This document shows, one piece after another, positions 28,497 to 43,600 of a DNA stretch of 64,000 nt. The DNA comes from Xylocopa sonorina (Eukaryota > Arthropoda > Insecta > Hymenoptera > Apidae): NCBI RefSeq assembly GCF_050948175.1, contig NW_027490236.1, positions 248,001-312,000 on the forward strand, in the 5' to 3' direction. The notes under the pieces were generated by a model. That model ran no database searches and had not been told where the DNA came from. It saw only the letters and a program-made list of their open reading frames with translations. Every line of letters begins with the position of its first letter. Position 1 is the first letter of the stretch. Made by a program: the position numbers and the translations under genes.

Positions 28497-30062
28497 ATAT
28501 ACATGACACTTCGCAATGAATATTATATCTTCTCATGAAACATAGCAGTGAGATGCGATATCGCGTTTTAAGAAGCATTGGATCTCTGTTGCTGCGATAC
28601 GTAGACATCTGCAAACGCTATTTCCTAGCATGGAAGTGTCGCATTTACATTCTTTTGAAGTGAATACGAGGTATACATGACACTTCGCAATGAATATTAT
28701 ATCTCATCATGAAACATAGGAATGAGGTGCTATATCGCGTTTTGAGAAGCATTAGAACTCTATTGCTACGATACGTAGACATCTGCAAACGCTATTTCCT
28801 AGCATGGAAGTGTCGCATTTACATTCTTTTGAAGTGAATACGAGGTATACATGACACTTCGCAATGAATATTATACCTTATCGTGAAACATAGAAGAGAG
28901 ATGCGATATCGCGTTTGAGGAAGCATTGGAACTCTATTGCTGCCATACGTAGACATCTGCAAACGCTATTTCCTATCATGGAAGTGTCGCATTTACATTC
29001 GTTTGAAGTGAATACGAGATATACACGACACTTCGCAATGAATATTATATCTTATCATGAAACATAGCAGTGAGATGCGATATCGCGTTTTAAGAAGCAT
29101 TAGAACTCTATTGCTACGATACGTAGACATCTGCAAACGCTATTTCCTAGCATGGAAGTGTCGCATTTACATTCATTTGAAGTGAATACGAGGTATACAT
29201 GACACTTCGTAATGAATATTATACCTTATCATGAAACATAGAAGAGTGATGCGATATCGCGTTTTAGGAAGCATTGGATCTCTATTGCTGCGATACGTAG
29301 ACATCTGCAAACGCTATTTCCTAGCATGGAAGTGTCTTATTTACGTTCTTTTGAAGTGAATACGAGGTATACATGACAATTCGCAATGAATATTATATCT
29401 TATCTTGAAACATAGATGTGAGATGCGATATCGCGTTTTAAGAAGCATTAGAACTCTATTGCTACGATACGTAGACATTTGCAAATGCTATTCCCTAGCA
29501 TGGAAGTGTCGCATTTACATTCTTTTGATGTGAATACGAAATATACATGACACTTCGCAATGAATATTATATCTTCTCATGAAACATAGCAGTGAGATGC
29601 GATATCGCGTTTTAAGAAGCATTAGAACTCTATTGCTACGATACGTAGACATCTGCAAACGCTATTTCCTCGCATGGAAGTGTCGCATTTACATTCATTT
29701 GAAGTGAATACGAGGTATACATAACACTTCGTAATGAATATTATACCTTATCATGAAACATAGAAGAGTGATGCGATATCGCGTTTTAGGAAGCATTGGA
29801 ACTCTATTGCTGCGATACGTAGACATCTGCAAACGCTATTTCCTAGCGTGGAAGTGTCGCATTTACATTCTTTTGATGTGAATACGAGATATACATGACA
29901 CTTCGCAATGAATATTATGTCTTCTCACGAAACATAGCAGTGAGGTGCGATATCGCGTTTTAAGAAGCATTAGAACTCTATTGCTACGATACGTAGACAT
30001 CTGCAAACGCTATTTCCTAGCATGGAAGTGTCGCATTTACATTCGTTTGAAGTGAATACGAG
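28497..30062 (+). repeat. 9-mer HOR, copy 2 (1,566 bp)
   Basis: Offset exactly 1,566 bp from copy 1 and the same variants in the same order. Apart from ATATCATATC in copy 1, I noticed no differences between copies 1 and 2, so this is a very young duplication. No gene. Confidence 0.88.
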
Positions 30063-31628
30063 ATATACATGACACTTCGCAATGAATATTATATCTTCTC
30101 ATGAAACATAGCAGTGAGATGCGATATCGCGTTTTAAGAAGCATTGGATCTCTGTTGCTGCGATACGTAGACATCTGCAAACGCTATTTCCTAGCATGGA
30201 AGTGTCGCATTTACATTCTTTTGAAGTGAATACGAGGTATACATGACACTTCGCAATGAATATTATATCTCATCATGAAACATAGGAATGAGGTGCTATA
30301 TCGCGTTTTGAGAAGCATTAGAACTCTATTGCTACGATACGTAGACATCTGCAAACGCTATTTCCTAGCATGGAAGTGTCGCATTTACATTCTTTTGAAG
30401 TGAATACGAGGTATACATGACACTTCGCAATGAATATTATACCTTATCGTGAAACATAGAAGAGAGATGCGATATCGCGTTTGAGGAAGCATTGGAACTC
30501 TATTGCTGCGATACGTAGACATCTGCAAACGCTATTTCCTAGCATGGAAGTGTCGCATTTACATTCGTTTGAAGTGAATACGAGATATACACGACACTTC
30601 GCAATGAATATTATATCTTATCATGAAACATAGCAGTGAGATGCGATATCGCGTTTTAAGAAGCATTAGAACTCTATTGCTACGATACGTAGACATCTGC
30701 AAACGCTATTTCCTAGCATGGAAGTGTCGCATTTACATTCATTTGAAGTGAATACGAGGTATACATGACACTTCGTAATGAATATTATACCTTATCATGA
30801 AACATAGAAGAGTGATGCGATATCGCGTTTTAGGAAGCATTGGATCTCTATTGCTGCGATACGTAGACATCTGCAAACGCTATTTCCTAGCATGGAAGTG
30901 TCTTATTTACGTTCTTTTGAAGTGAATACGAGGTATACATGACAATTCGCAATGAATATTATATCTTATCTTGAAACATAGATGTGAGATGCGATATCGC
31001 GTTTTAAGAAGCATTAGAACTCTATTGCTACGATACGTAGACATTTGCAAATGCTATTCCCTAGCATGGAAGTGTCGCATTTACATTCTTTTGATGTGAA
31101 TACGAAATATACATGACACTTCGCAATGAATATTATATCTTCTCATGAAACATAGCAGTGAGATGCGATATCGCGTTTTAAGAAGCATTAGAACTCTATT
31201 GCTACGATACGTAGACATCTGCAAACGCTATTTCCTAGCATGGAAGTGTCGCATTTACATTCATTTGAAGTGAATACGAGGTATATATAACACTTCGTAA
31301 TGAATATTATACCTTATCATGAAACATAGAAGAGTGATGCGATATCGCGTTTTAGGAAGCATTGAAACTCTATTGCTGCGATACGTAGACATCTGCAAAC
31401 GCTATTTCCTAGCATGGAAGTGTCGCATTTACATTCTTTTGATGTGAATACGAGATATACATGACACTTCGCAATGAACATTATGTCTTCTCATGAAACA
31501 TAGCAGTGAGGTGCGATATCGCGTTTTAAGAAGCATTAGAACTCTATTGCTACGATACGTAGACATCTGCAAACGCTATTTCCTAGCATGGAAGTGTCGC
31601 ATTTACATTCGTTTGAAGTGAATACGAG
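30063..31628 (+). repeat. 9-mer HOR, copy 3 (1,566 bp)
   Basis: Same order of monomers, but with the common forms GCTGCGATACG and CTAGCATGG where copies 1 and 2 have private variants, plus its own changes GGTATATATAAC (31,280), ATTGAAACTC (31,362) and GAACATTATG (31,477). It is therefore an older branch than copies 1 and 2. No gene. Confidence 0.85.
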
Positions 31629-32338
31629 ATATACATGACACTTCGCAATGAATATTATATCTTCTCATGAAACATAGCAGTGAGATGCGATATCGCGTTT
31701 TAAGAAGCATTGGATCTCTGTTGCTGCGATACGTAGACATCTGCAAACGCTATTTCCTAGCATGGAAGTGTCGCATTTACATTCTTTTGAAGTGAATACG
31801 AGGTATACATGACACTTCGCAATGAATATTATATCTCATCATGAAACATAGGAATGAGGTGCTATATCGCGTTTTGAGAAGCATTAGAACTCTATTGCTA
31901 CGATACGTAGACATCTGCAAACGCTATTTCCTAGCATGGAAGTGTCGCATTTACATTCTTTTGAAGTGAATACGAGGTATATATGACACTTCGCAATGAA
32001 TATTATACCTTATCGTGAAACATAGAAGAGAGATGCGATATCGCGTTTGAGGAAGCATTGGAACTCTATTGCTGCGATACGTAGACATCTGCAAACGCTA
32101 TTTCCTAGCATGGAAGTGTCGCATTTACATTCGTTTGAAGTGAATACGAGATATACACGACACTTCGCAATGAATATTATATCTTATCATGAAACATAGC
32201 AGTGAGATGCGATATCGCGTTTTAAGAAGCATTAGAACTCTATTGCTACGATACGTAGACATCTGCAAACGCTATTTCCTAGCATGGAAGTGTCGCATTT
32301 ACATTCATTTGAAGTGAATACGAGGTATACATGACACT
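31629..32338 (+). repeat. 9-mer HOR, partial copy 4
   Basis: Continues the 1,566-bp period for about four monomers. Near CACTTCATAATG (32,335) one monomer is missing, so the rest matches copy 3 at offset 1,392 (8 monomers) to about 32,990. The monomer with CTTATTTACG is the one lost. This region also lies in the first copy of the 6,089-bp duplication. Confidence 0.8.
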
Positions 32339-33729
32339 TCATAATGAATATTATACCTTATCATGAAACATAGAAGAGTGATGCGATATTGCGTTTTAGG
32401 AAGCATTGGAACTCTATTGCTGCGATACGTAGACATCTGCAAACGCTATTTCCTAGCATGGAAGTGTCGCATTTACATTCTTTTGATGTGAATACGAAAT
32501 ATACATGACACTTCGCAATGAATATTATATCTTCTCATGAAACATAGCAGTGAGATGCGATATCGCGTTTTAAGAAGCATTAGAACTCTATTGCTACGAT
32601 ACGTAGACATCTGCAAACGCTATTTCCTAGCATGGAAGTGTCGCATTTACATTCATTTGAAGTGAATACGAGGTATACATAACACTTCGTAATGAATATT
32701 ATACCTTATCATGAAACATAGAAGAGTGATGCGATATCGCGTTTTAGGAAGCATTGGAACTCTATTGCTGCGATACGTAGACATCTGCAAACGCTATTTC
32801 CTAGCATGGAAGTGTCGCATTTACATTCTTTTGATGTGAATACGAGATATACATGACACTTCGCAATGAATATTATGTCTTCTCATGAAACATAGCAGTG
32901 AGATGCGATATCGCGTTTTAAGAAGCATTAGAACTCTATTGCTACGATACGTAGACATCTGCAAACGCTATTTCCTAGCATGGAAGTGTCGCATTTACAT
33001 TCGTTTGAAGTGAATACGAGATATACATGACACTTCGCAATGAATATTATATCTGATCATGAAACATAGAAATGAGATGCGACATCTCGTTTTAAGAAGC
33101 AATAGAACTCTGTTGCTACGATACGCAGACATCTGCAAACGCTATTTCCTAGCATGGAAGTGTCGCATTTACATTCATTTGAAGTGAATACGAGGTATAC
33201 ATGACACTTCGTAATGAATATTATACCTTATCATGAAACATAGAAGAGTGATGTGATATCGCGTTTTAGGAAGCATTGGAACTCTGTTGCTGCGATACGT
33301 AGACACCTGCAAACGCTATTTCCTAGCATGGAAGTGTCGCATTTACATTCTATTGAAGTGAATACGAGGTATACATGACACTTCGCAATGAATATTATAT
33401 CTTCTCATGAAACATAACAGTGAGATGCGATATCGCGTTTTAAGATGCATTAGAACTCTATTGCTACGATACGTAGACATCTGCAAAGGCTATTCCCTAG
33501 CATGGAAGGGTCGCATTTACTTTCTTTTGAAGTGAATACGAGGTATACATGACACTTCGCAATGAGTATTATATCTTATCATGAAACATAGGAATGAGGT
33601 GCTATATCGCGTTTTGAGAAGCATTAGAACTCTATTGCTACGATACGTAGACATCTGCAAACGCTATTTCCTAGCATGGAAGTGTCGCATTTACATTCGT
33701 TTGAAGTGAATACGAGATATACATGACAC

Positions 33730-35313
33730 TTCGCAATGAATATTATATCTTAGCATGAAACATAGAAGTGAGATGCGATATGGCATTTAGGAATCATTAG
33801 AACTCTATTGTTTCGACACGTAGTCATCTGGAAACGCTATTTCCTAGCAAGGAAGTGTCGCATTTACATCCTTTTGAAGTGAATACGAGGTATACATGAC
33901 ACTTCGCAATGAATATTATATCTGATCATGAAACATAGAAATGAGATGCGACATCTCGTTTTAAGAAGCATTAGAAATCTATTGCTACGATACGAAGACA
34001 TCTGCTAACGCTATTTCCTAGGATGGGAGGGTCGCATTTACATTCTTTTGAAGTGAGTACGAGGTATACATAACACTCCATAATGAATATTATATCTTCT
34101 CATGAAACATAGCAGTGAGATGCGATATCGCGTCTTAAGAAGCATTAGAACTCTATTGCTACGATACGTAGACATTTGCAAAGGCTATTCCCTAGCATGG
34201 AAGGGTCGCACTTACATTCTTTTGAAGTGAGTACGAGGTATACATATCACTCCATAATGAATATTATATCTTATCATGAAGCATATCAGTGAGATGCGAT
34301 ATCGCGTTTTAAGAAGCATTAGAACTCTATTGCTACGATACGCAGACATCTGCAAACGCTATTTCCTAGCATGGAAGTGTCGCATTTACATTCATTTGAA
34401 GTGAATACGAGGTATACATGACACTTCGAAATGAAAATTATACCTTATCATGAAACATAGAAGAGTGATGCGATATCGCGTTTTAGGAAGCATTGGATCT
34501 CCATTGCTGCGATACGTAGACATCTGCAAACGCTATTTCCTAGCATGGAAGTGTCGCATTTACATTCTTTTGAAGTGAATACGAGGTATACATGACACTT
34601 CGCAATGAAAATTATATCTTCTCATGAAACATAGCAGTGAGATGCGATATCGCGTTTTAAGAAGCATTAGAACTCTATTGCTACGATACGTAGACATCCG
34701 CAAACGCTATTTCCTAGCATGGAAGTGTCGCATTTACATTCATTTGAAGTGAATACGAGGTATACATGACACTTCCTAATGAATATTATACCTTATCATG
34801 AAACATAGAAGAGTGATGCGATATCGCGTTTTAGGAAGCATTGGAAATCTATTGCTGCGATACGTAGACATCTGCAAACGCTATTTCCTAGCATGGAAGT
34901 GTCGCATTTACATTCCTTTGATGTGAATACGAGATATACGTGACACTTCGCAATGAATATTATATCTTCTCATGAAACACAGCTGTGAGATGCGATATCG
35001 CGTTTTAAGAAGCATTAGAACTCTATTGCTACGATACGTAGACATCTGCAAACGCTATTTCCTAGCAAGGAAGTGTCGCATTTACATTCGTTTGAAGAGA
35101 ATACGAGATATACATGGCAGTTCGCAATGAATATTATATCTTATCATGAAACATAGTTGTGAGATGCGATATCACGTTTCAAGAAGCATTAGAACTCTAT
35201 TGCTACGATACGTAGACATCTGCAAACCCTATTTCCTGGCATGGAAGTGTCGCATTTACATTCTTTTGAAGTGAATACGAGGTATACATGACACTTCGCA
35301 ATGAATATTATAT
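33730..35313 (+). repeat. Internal repeat D, copy 1 (about 9 monomers)
   Basis: Nested in the 6,089-bp unit. It matches 35,818-37,400 at offset 2,088 (12 monomers), sharing TACGAAGACATCTGCTAACG, GAAGCATATCAGTG, CAGCTGTGAG and CACGTTTCAAG. It is followed by about three unrelated-class monomers before copy 2. A one-base deletion in GCATTTAGGAATC distinguishes it. Confidence 0.8.
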
Positions 35314-35817
35314 CTTATCATGAAACATAGAAATGCGATGCGACATCTCGTTTTAAGATGTATTAGAACTCTATTATTTCCATACGTAGTCGTCTGGAAG
35401 CGCTATTTCCTAGCAAGGATGGGTCGCACTTACGTCCTTTTGAAGTGAATAAGAAGTATACATAACACTTCGCACTGAATATTATATCTTATCATGAAAC
35501 ATAGGAATGAGGCGCTATATCGCGTTTTGAGAAGCATTAGAGCTCTATTGCTACGATACGTAGACATCTACAAACGCTATTTCCTAGCATGGATGTGTCT
35601 TATTTACGTTCTTTTGAAGTGAATACGAGGTATACATGACACTTCGTAATGAATATTATACCTTATCATGAAACACAGCTGTGAGATGCGATATCGCGTT
35701 TTAAGAAGCATTAGAACTCTATTGCTACGATACGTAGACATCTGCAAACGCTATTTCCTAGCATGGAAGTGTCGCATTTACATTCGTTTGAAGTGATTAC
35801 GAGGTATACATGACACT

Positions 35818-37400
35818 TCGCAATGAATATTATATCTTAGCATGAAACATAGAAGTGAGATGCGGTATGGCATTTTAAGAATCATTAGAACTCTATTGTT
35901 TCGACACGTAGTCATCTGGAAACGCTATTTCCTAGCAAGGAAGTGTCGCATTTACATCCTTTTGAAGTGAATACGAGGTATACATGACATTTCGCAATGA
36001 ATATTATATCTGATCATGAAACATAGAAATGAGATGCGACATCTCGTTTTAAGAAGCATTAGAAATCTATTGCTACGATACGAAGACATCTGCTAACGCT
36101 ATTTCCTAGGATGGGAGGGTCGCATTTACATTCTTTTGAAGTGAGTACGAGGTATACATAACACTCCATAATGAATATTATATCTTCTCATGAAACATAG
36201 CAGTGAGATGCGATATCGCGTTTTAAGAAGCATTAGAACTCTATTGCTACGATACGTAGACATTTGCAAAGGCTATTCCCTAGCATGGAAGGGTCGCACT
36301 TACATTCTTTTGAAGTGAGTACGAGGTATACATATCACTCCATAATGAATATTATATCTTATCATGAAGCATATCAGTGAGATGCGATATCGCGTTTTAA
36401 GAAGCATTAGAACTCTATTGCTACGATACGCAGACATCTGCAAACGCTATTTCCTAGCATGGAAGTGTCGCATTTACATTCATTTGAAGTGAATACGAGG
36501 TATACATGACACTTCGAAATGAATATTATACCTTATCATGAAACATAGAAGAGTGATGCGATATCGCGTTTTAGGAAGCATTGGATCTCCATTGCTGCGA
36601 TACGTAGACATCTGCAAACGCTATTTCCTAGCATGGAAGTGTCGCATTTACATTCTTTTGAAGTGAATACGAGGTATACATGACACTTCGCAATGAAAAT
36701 TATATCTTCTCATGAAACATAGCAGTGAGATGCGATATCGCGTTTTAAGAAGCATTAGAACTCTATTGCTACGATACGTAGACATCCGCAAACGCTATTT
36801 CCCAGCATGGAAGTGTCGCATTTACATTCATTTGAAGTGAATACGAGGTATACATGACACTTCGTAATGAATATTATACCTTATCATGAAACATAGAAGA
36901 GTGATGCGATATCGCGTTTTAGGAAGCATTGGAAATCTATTGCTGCGATACGTAGACATCTGCAAACGCTATTTCCTAGCATGGAAGTGTCGCATTTACA
37001 TTCCTTTGATGTGAATACGAGATATACATGACACTTCGCAATGAATATTATATCTTCTCATGAAACACAGCTGTGAGATGCGATATCGCGTTTTAAGAAG
37101 CATTAGAACTTTATTGCTACGATACGTAGACATCTGCAAACGCTATTTCCTAGCAAGGAAGTGTCGCATTTACATTCGTTTGAAGAGAATACGAGATATA
37201 CATGGCAGTTCGCAATGAATATTATATCTTATCATGAAACATAGTTGTGAGATGCGATATCACGTTTCAAGAAGCAATAGAACTCTATTGCTACGATACG
37301 TAGACATCTGCAAACCCTATTTCCTAGCATGGAAGTGTCGCATTTACATTCTTTTGAAGTGAATACGAGGTATACATGACACTTCGCAATGAATATTATA
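35818..37400 (+). repeat. Internal repeat D, copy 2 (about 9 monomers)
   Basis: Second nested copy, with GCGGTATGG, TTTCCCAGCATGG and AACTTTATTG as private changes and ATGAATATT where copy 1 has ATGAAAATT. Both D copies are present again in the second 6,089-bp unit (from about 39,819 and 41,907), so D was duplicated before the larger event. Confidence 0.8.
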
Positions 37401-37623
37401 TCTGATCATGAAACATAGAAATGAGATGCGACATCTTGTTTTAGGAAGCATTGGAACTCTATTGCTGCGATACGTAGACATCTGCAAACGCTATTTCCTA
37501 GCATGCAAGTATCGCATTTACATTCTTGTGAAGTGAATACGAGGTATACATGACACTTCGCAATGAATATTATATCTTATCATGAAACATAGAAATGCGA
37601 TGCGACATCTCGTTTTAAGATGT

Positions 37624-40600
37624 ATTAGAACTCTATTGCTACGATACGTAGACATCTGCAAACGCTATTTCCTAGCATGGAAGTGTCGCATTTACATTCG
37701 TTTGAAGTGAATACGAGATATACATGACACTTCGCAATGAATATTATATCTTCTCATGAAACATAGCAGTGAGATGCGATATCGCGTTTTAAGAAGCATT
37801 GGATCTCTGTTGCTGCGATACGTAGACATCTGCAAACGCTATTTCCTAGCATGGAAGTGTCGCATTTACATTCTTTTGAAGTGAATACGAGGTATACATG
37901 ACACTTCGCAATGAATATTATATCTCATCATGAAACATAGGAATGAGGTGCTATATCGCGTTTTGAGAAGCATTAGAACTCTATTGCTACGATACGTAGA
38001 CATCTGCAAACGCTATTTCCTAGCATGGAAGTGTCGCATTTACATTCTTTTGAAGTGAATACGAGGTATATATGACACTTCGCAATGAATATTATACCTT
38101 ATCGTGAAACATAGAAGAGAGATGCGATATCGCGTTTGAGGAAGCATTGGAACTCTATTGCTGCGATACGTAGACATCTGCAAACGCTATTTCCTAGCAT
38201 GGAAGTGTCGCATTTACATTCGTTTGAAGTGAATACGAGATATACACGACACTTCGCAATGAATATTATATCTTATCATGAAACATAGCAGTGAGATGCG
38301 ATATCGCGTTTTAAGAAGCATTAGAACTCTATTGCTACGATACGTAGACATCTGCAAACGCTATTTCCTAGCATGGAAGTGTCGCATTTACATTCATTTG
38401 AAGTGAATACGAGGTATACATGACACTTCATAATGAATATTATACCTTATCATGAAACATAGAAGAGTGATGCGATATTGCGTTTTAGGAAGCATTGGAA
38501 CTCTATTGCTGCGATACGTAGACATCTGCAAACGCTATTTCCTAGCATGGAAGTGTCGCATTTACATTCTTTTGATGTGAATACGAAATATACATGACAC
38601 TTCGCAATGAATATTATATCTTCTCATGAAACATAGCAGTGAGATGCGATATCGCGTTTTAAGAAGCATTAGAACTCTATTGCTACGATACGTAGACATC
38701 TGCAAACGCTATTTCCTAGCATGGAAGTGTCGCATTTACATTCATTTGAAGTGAATACGAGGTATACATAACACTTCGTAATGAATATTATACCTTATCA
38801 TGAAACATAGAAGAGTGATGCGATATCGCGTTTTAGGAAGCATTGGAACTCTATTGCTGCGATACGTAGACATCTGCAAACGCTATTTCCTAGCATGGAA
38901 GTGTCGCATTTACATTCTTTTGATGTGAATACGAGATATACATGACACTTCGCAATGAATATTATGTCTTCTCATGAAACATAGCAGTGAGATGCGATAT
39001 CGCGTTTTAAGAAGCATTAGAACTCTATTGCTACGATACGTAGACATCTGCAAACGCTATTTCCTAGCATGGAAGTGTCGCATTTACATTCGTTTGAAGT
39101 GAATACGAGATATACATGACACTTCGCAATGAATATTATATCTGATCATGAAACATAGAAATGAGATGCGACATCTCGTTTTAAGAAGCAATAGAACTCT
39201 GTTGCTACGATACGCAGACATCTGCAAACGCTATTTCCTAGCATGGAAGTGTCGCATTTACATTCATTTGAAGTGAATACGAGGTATACATGACACTTCG
39301 TAATGAATATTATACCTTATCATGAAACATAGAAGAGTGATGTGATATCGCGTTTTAGGAAGCATTGGAACTCTGTTGCTGCGATACGTAGACACCTGCA
39401 AACGCTATTTCCTAGCATGGAAGTGTCGCATTTACATTCTATTGAAGTGAATACGAGGTATACATGACACTTCGCAATGAATATTATATCTTCTCATGAA
39501 ACATAACAGTGAGATGCGATATCGCGTTTTAAGATGCATTAGAACTCTATTGCTACGATACGTAGACATCTGCAAAGGCTATTCCCTAGCATGGAAGGGT
39601 CGCATTTACTTTCTTTTGAAGTGAATACGAGGTATACATGACACTTCGCAATGAGTATTATATCTTATCATGAAACATAGGAATGAGGTGCTATATCGCG
39701 TTTTGAGAAGCATTAGAACTCTATTGCTACGATACGTAGACATCTGCAAACGCTATTTCCTAGCATGGAAGTGTCGCATTTACATTCGTTTGAAGTGAAT
39801 ACGAGATATACATGACACTTCGCAATGAATATTATATCTTAGCATGAAACATAGAAGTGAGATGCGATATGGCATTTAGGAATCATTAGAACTCTATTGT
39901 TTCGACACGTAGTCATCTGGAAACGCTATTTCCTAGCAAGGAAGTGTCGCATTTACATCCTTTTGAAGTGAATACGAGGTATACATGACACTTCGCAATG
40001 AATATTATATCTGATCATGAAACATAGAAATGAGATGCGACATCTCGTTTTAAGAAGCATTAGAAATCTATTGCTACGATACGAAGACATCTGCTAACGC
40101 TATTTCCTAGGATGGGAGGGTCGCATTTACATTCTTTTGAAGTGAGTACGAGGTATACATAACACTCCATAATGAATATTATATCTTCTCATGAAACATA
40201 GCAGTGAGATGCGATATCGCGTCTTAAGAAGCATTAGAACTCTATTGCTACGATACGTAGACATTTGCAAAGGCTATTCCCTAGCATGGAAGGGTCGCAC
40301 TTACATTCTTTTGAAGTGAGTACGAGGTATACATATCACTCCATAATGAATATTATATCTTATCATGAAGCATATCAGTGAGATGCGATATCGCGTTTTA
40401 AGAAGCATTAGAACTCTATTGCTACGATACGCAGACATCTGCAAACGCTATTTCCTAGCATGGAAGTGTCGCATTTACATTCATTTGAAGTGAATACGAG
40501 GTATACATGACACTTCGAAATGAAAATTATACCTTATCATGAAACATAGAAGAGTGATGCGATATCGCGTTTTAGGAAGCATTGGATCTCCATTGCTGCG

Positions 40601-43600
40601 ATACGTAGACATCTGCAAACGCTATTTCCTAGCATGGAAGTGTCGCATTTACATTCTTTTGAAGTGAATACGAGGTATACATGACACTTCGCAATGAAAA
40701 TTATATCTTCTCATGAAACATAGCAGTGAGATGCGATATCGCGTTTTAAGAAGCATTAGAACTCTATTGCTACGATACGTAGACATCCGCAAACGCTATT
40801 TCCTAGCATGGAAGTGTCGCATTTACATTCATTTGAAGTGAATACGAGGTATACATGACACTTCCTAATGAATATTATACCTTATCATGAAACATAGAAG
40901 AGTGATGCGATATCGCGTTTTAGGAAGCATTGGAAATCTATTGCTGCGATACGTAGACATCTGCAAACGCTATTTCCTAGCATGGAAGTGTCGCATTTAC
41001 ATTCCTTTGATGTGAATACGAGATATACGTGACACTTCGCAATGAATATTATATCTTCTCATGAAACACAGCTGTGAGATGCGATATCGCGTTTTAAGAA
41101 GCATTAGAACTCTATTGCTACGATACGTAGACATCTGCAAACGCTATTTCCTAGCAAGGAAGTGTCGCATTTACATTCGTTTGAAGAGAATACGAGATAT
41201 ACATGGCAGTTCGCAATGAATATTATATCTTATCATGAAACATAGTTGTGAGATGCGATATCACGTTTCAAGAAGCATTAGAACTCTATTGCTACGATAC
41301 GTAGACATCTGCAAACCCTATTTCCTGGCATGGAAGTGTCGCATTTACATTCTTTTGAAGTGAATACGAGGTATACATGACACTTCGCAATGAATATTAT
41401 ATCTTATCATGAAACATAGAAATGCGATGCGACATCTCGTTTTAAGATGTATTAGAACTCTATTATTTCCATACGTAGTCGTCTGGAAGCGCTATTTCCT
41501 AGCAAGGATGGGTCGCACTTACGTCCTTTTGAAGTGAATAAGAAGTATACATAACACTTCGCACTGAATATTATATCTTATCATGAAACATAGGAATGAG
41601 GCGCTATATCGCGTTTTGAGAAGCATTAGAGCTCTATTGCTACGATACGTAGACATCTACAAACGCTATTTCCTAGCATGGATGTGTCTTATTTACGTTC
41701 TTTTGAAGTGAATACGAGGTATACATGACACTTCGTAATGAATATTATACCTTATCATGAAACACAGCTGTGAGATGCGATATCGCGTTTTAAGAAGCAT
41801 TAGAACTCTATTGCTACGATACGTAGACATCTGCAAACGCTATTTCCTAGCATGGAAGTGTCGCATTTACATTCGTTTGAAGTGATTACGAGGTATACAT
41901 GACACTTCGCAATGAATATTATATCTTAGCATGAAACATAGAAGTGAGATGCGGTATGGCATTTTAAGAATCATTAGAACTCTATTGTTTCGACACGTAG
42001 TCATCTGGAAACGCTATTTCCTAGCAAGGAAGTGTCGCATTTACATCCTTTTGAAGTGAATACGAGGTATACATGACATTTCGCAATGAATATTATATCT
42101 GATCATGAAACATAGAAATGAGATGCGACATCTCGTTTTAAGAAGCATTAGAAATCTATTGCTACGATACGAAGACATCTGCTAACGCTATTTCCTAGGA
42201 TGGGAGGGTCGCATTTACATTCTTTTGAAGTGAGTACGAGGTATACATAACACTCCATAATGAATATTATATCTTCTCATGAAACATAGCAGTGAGATGC
42301 GATATCGCGTTTTAAGAAGCATTAGAACTCTATTGCTACGATACGTAGACATTTGCAAAGGCTATTCCCTAGCATGGAAGGGTCGCACTTACATTCTTTT
42401 GAAGTGAGTACGAGGTATACATATCACTCCATAATGAATATTATATCTTATCATGAAGCATATCAGTGAGATGCGATATCGCGTTTTAAGAAGCATTAGA
42501 ACTCTATTGCTACGATACGCAGACATCTGCAAACGCTATTTCCTAGCATGGAAGTGTCGCATTTACATTCATTTGAAGTGAATACGAGGTATACATGACA
42601 CTTCGAAATGAATATTATACCTTATCATGAAACATAGAAGAGTGATGCGATATCGCGTTTTAGGAAGCATTGGATCTCCATTGCTGCGATACGTAGACAT
42701 CTGCAAACGCTATTTCCTAGCATGGAAGTGTCGCATTTACATTCTTTTGAAGTGAATACGAGGTATACATGACACTTCGCAATGAAAATTATATCTTCTC
42801 ATGAAACATAGCAGTGAGATGCGATATCGCGTTTTAAGAAGCATTAGAACTCTATTGCTACGATACGTAGACATCCGCAAACGCTATTTCCCAGCATGGA
42901 AGTGTCGCATTTACATTCATTTGAAGTGAATACGAGGTATACATGACACTTCGTAATGAATATTATACCTTATCATGAAACATAGAAGAGTGATGCGATA
43001 TCGCGTTTTAGGAAGCATTGGAAATCTATTGCTGCGATACGTAGACATCTGCAAACGCTATTTCCTAGCATGGAAGTGTCGCATTTACATTCCTTTGATG
43101 TGAATACGAGATATACATGACACTTCGCAATGAATATTATATCTTCTCATGAAACACAGCTGTGAGATGCGATATCGCGTTTTAAGAAGCATTAGAACTT
43201 TATTGCTACGATACGTAGACATCTGCAAACGCTATTTCCTAGCAAGGAAGTGTCGCATTTACATTCGTTTGAAGAGAATACGAGATATACATGGCAGTTC
43301 GCAATGAATATTATATCTTATCATGAAACATAGTTGTGAGATGCGATATCACGTTTCAAGAAGCAATAGAACTCTATTGCTACGATACGTAGACATCTGC
43401 AAACCCTATTTCCTAGCATGGAAGTGTCGCATTTACATTCTTTTGAAGTGAATACGAGGTATACATGACACTTCGCAATGAATATTATATCTGATCATGA
43501 AACATAGAAATGAGATGCGACATCTTGTTTTAGGAAGCATTGGAACTCTATTGCTGCGATACGTAGACATCTGCAAACGCTATTTCCTAGCATGCAAGTA

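Larger units (their letters stand above)
31535..37623 (+). repeat. 6,089-bp tandem duplication, copy 1 (35 monomers)
   Basis: Matches 37,624-43,712 at offset 6,089 (35 x 174 - 1; the missing base is in GCATTTAGGAATC near 33,787). Breakpoints fall in a 14-base stretch ATTAGAACTCTATT present at 31,535, 37,624 and 43,713. At the middle site the left flank (GATGT) is of the 43.7-kb type and the right flank (GCTACG) of the 31.5-kb type, which is what a direct tandem duplication leaves. No gene. Confidence 0.92.
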
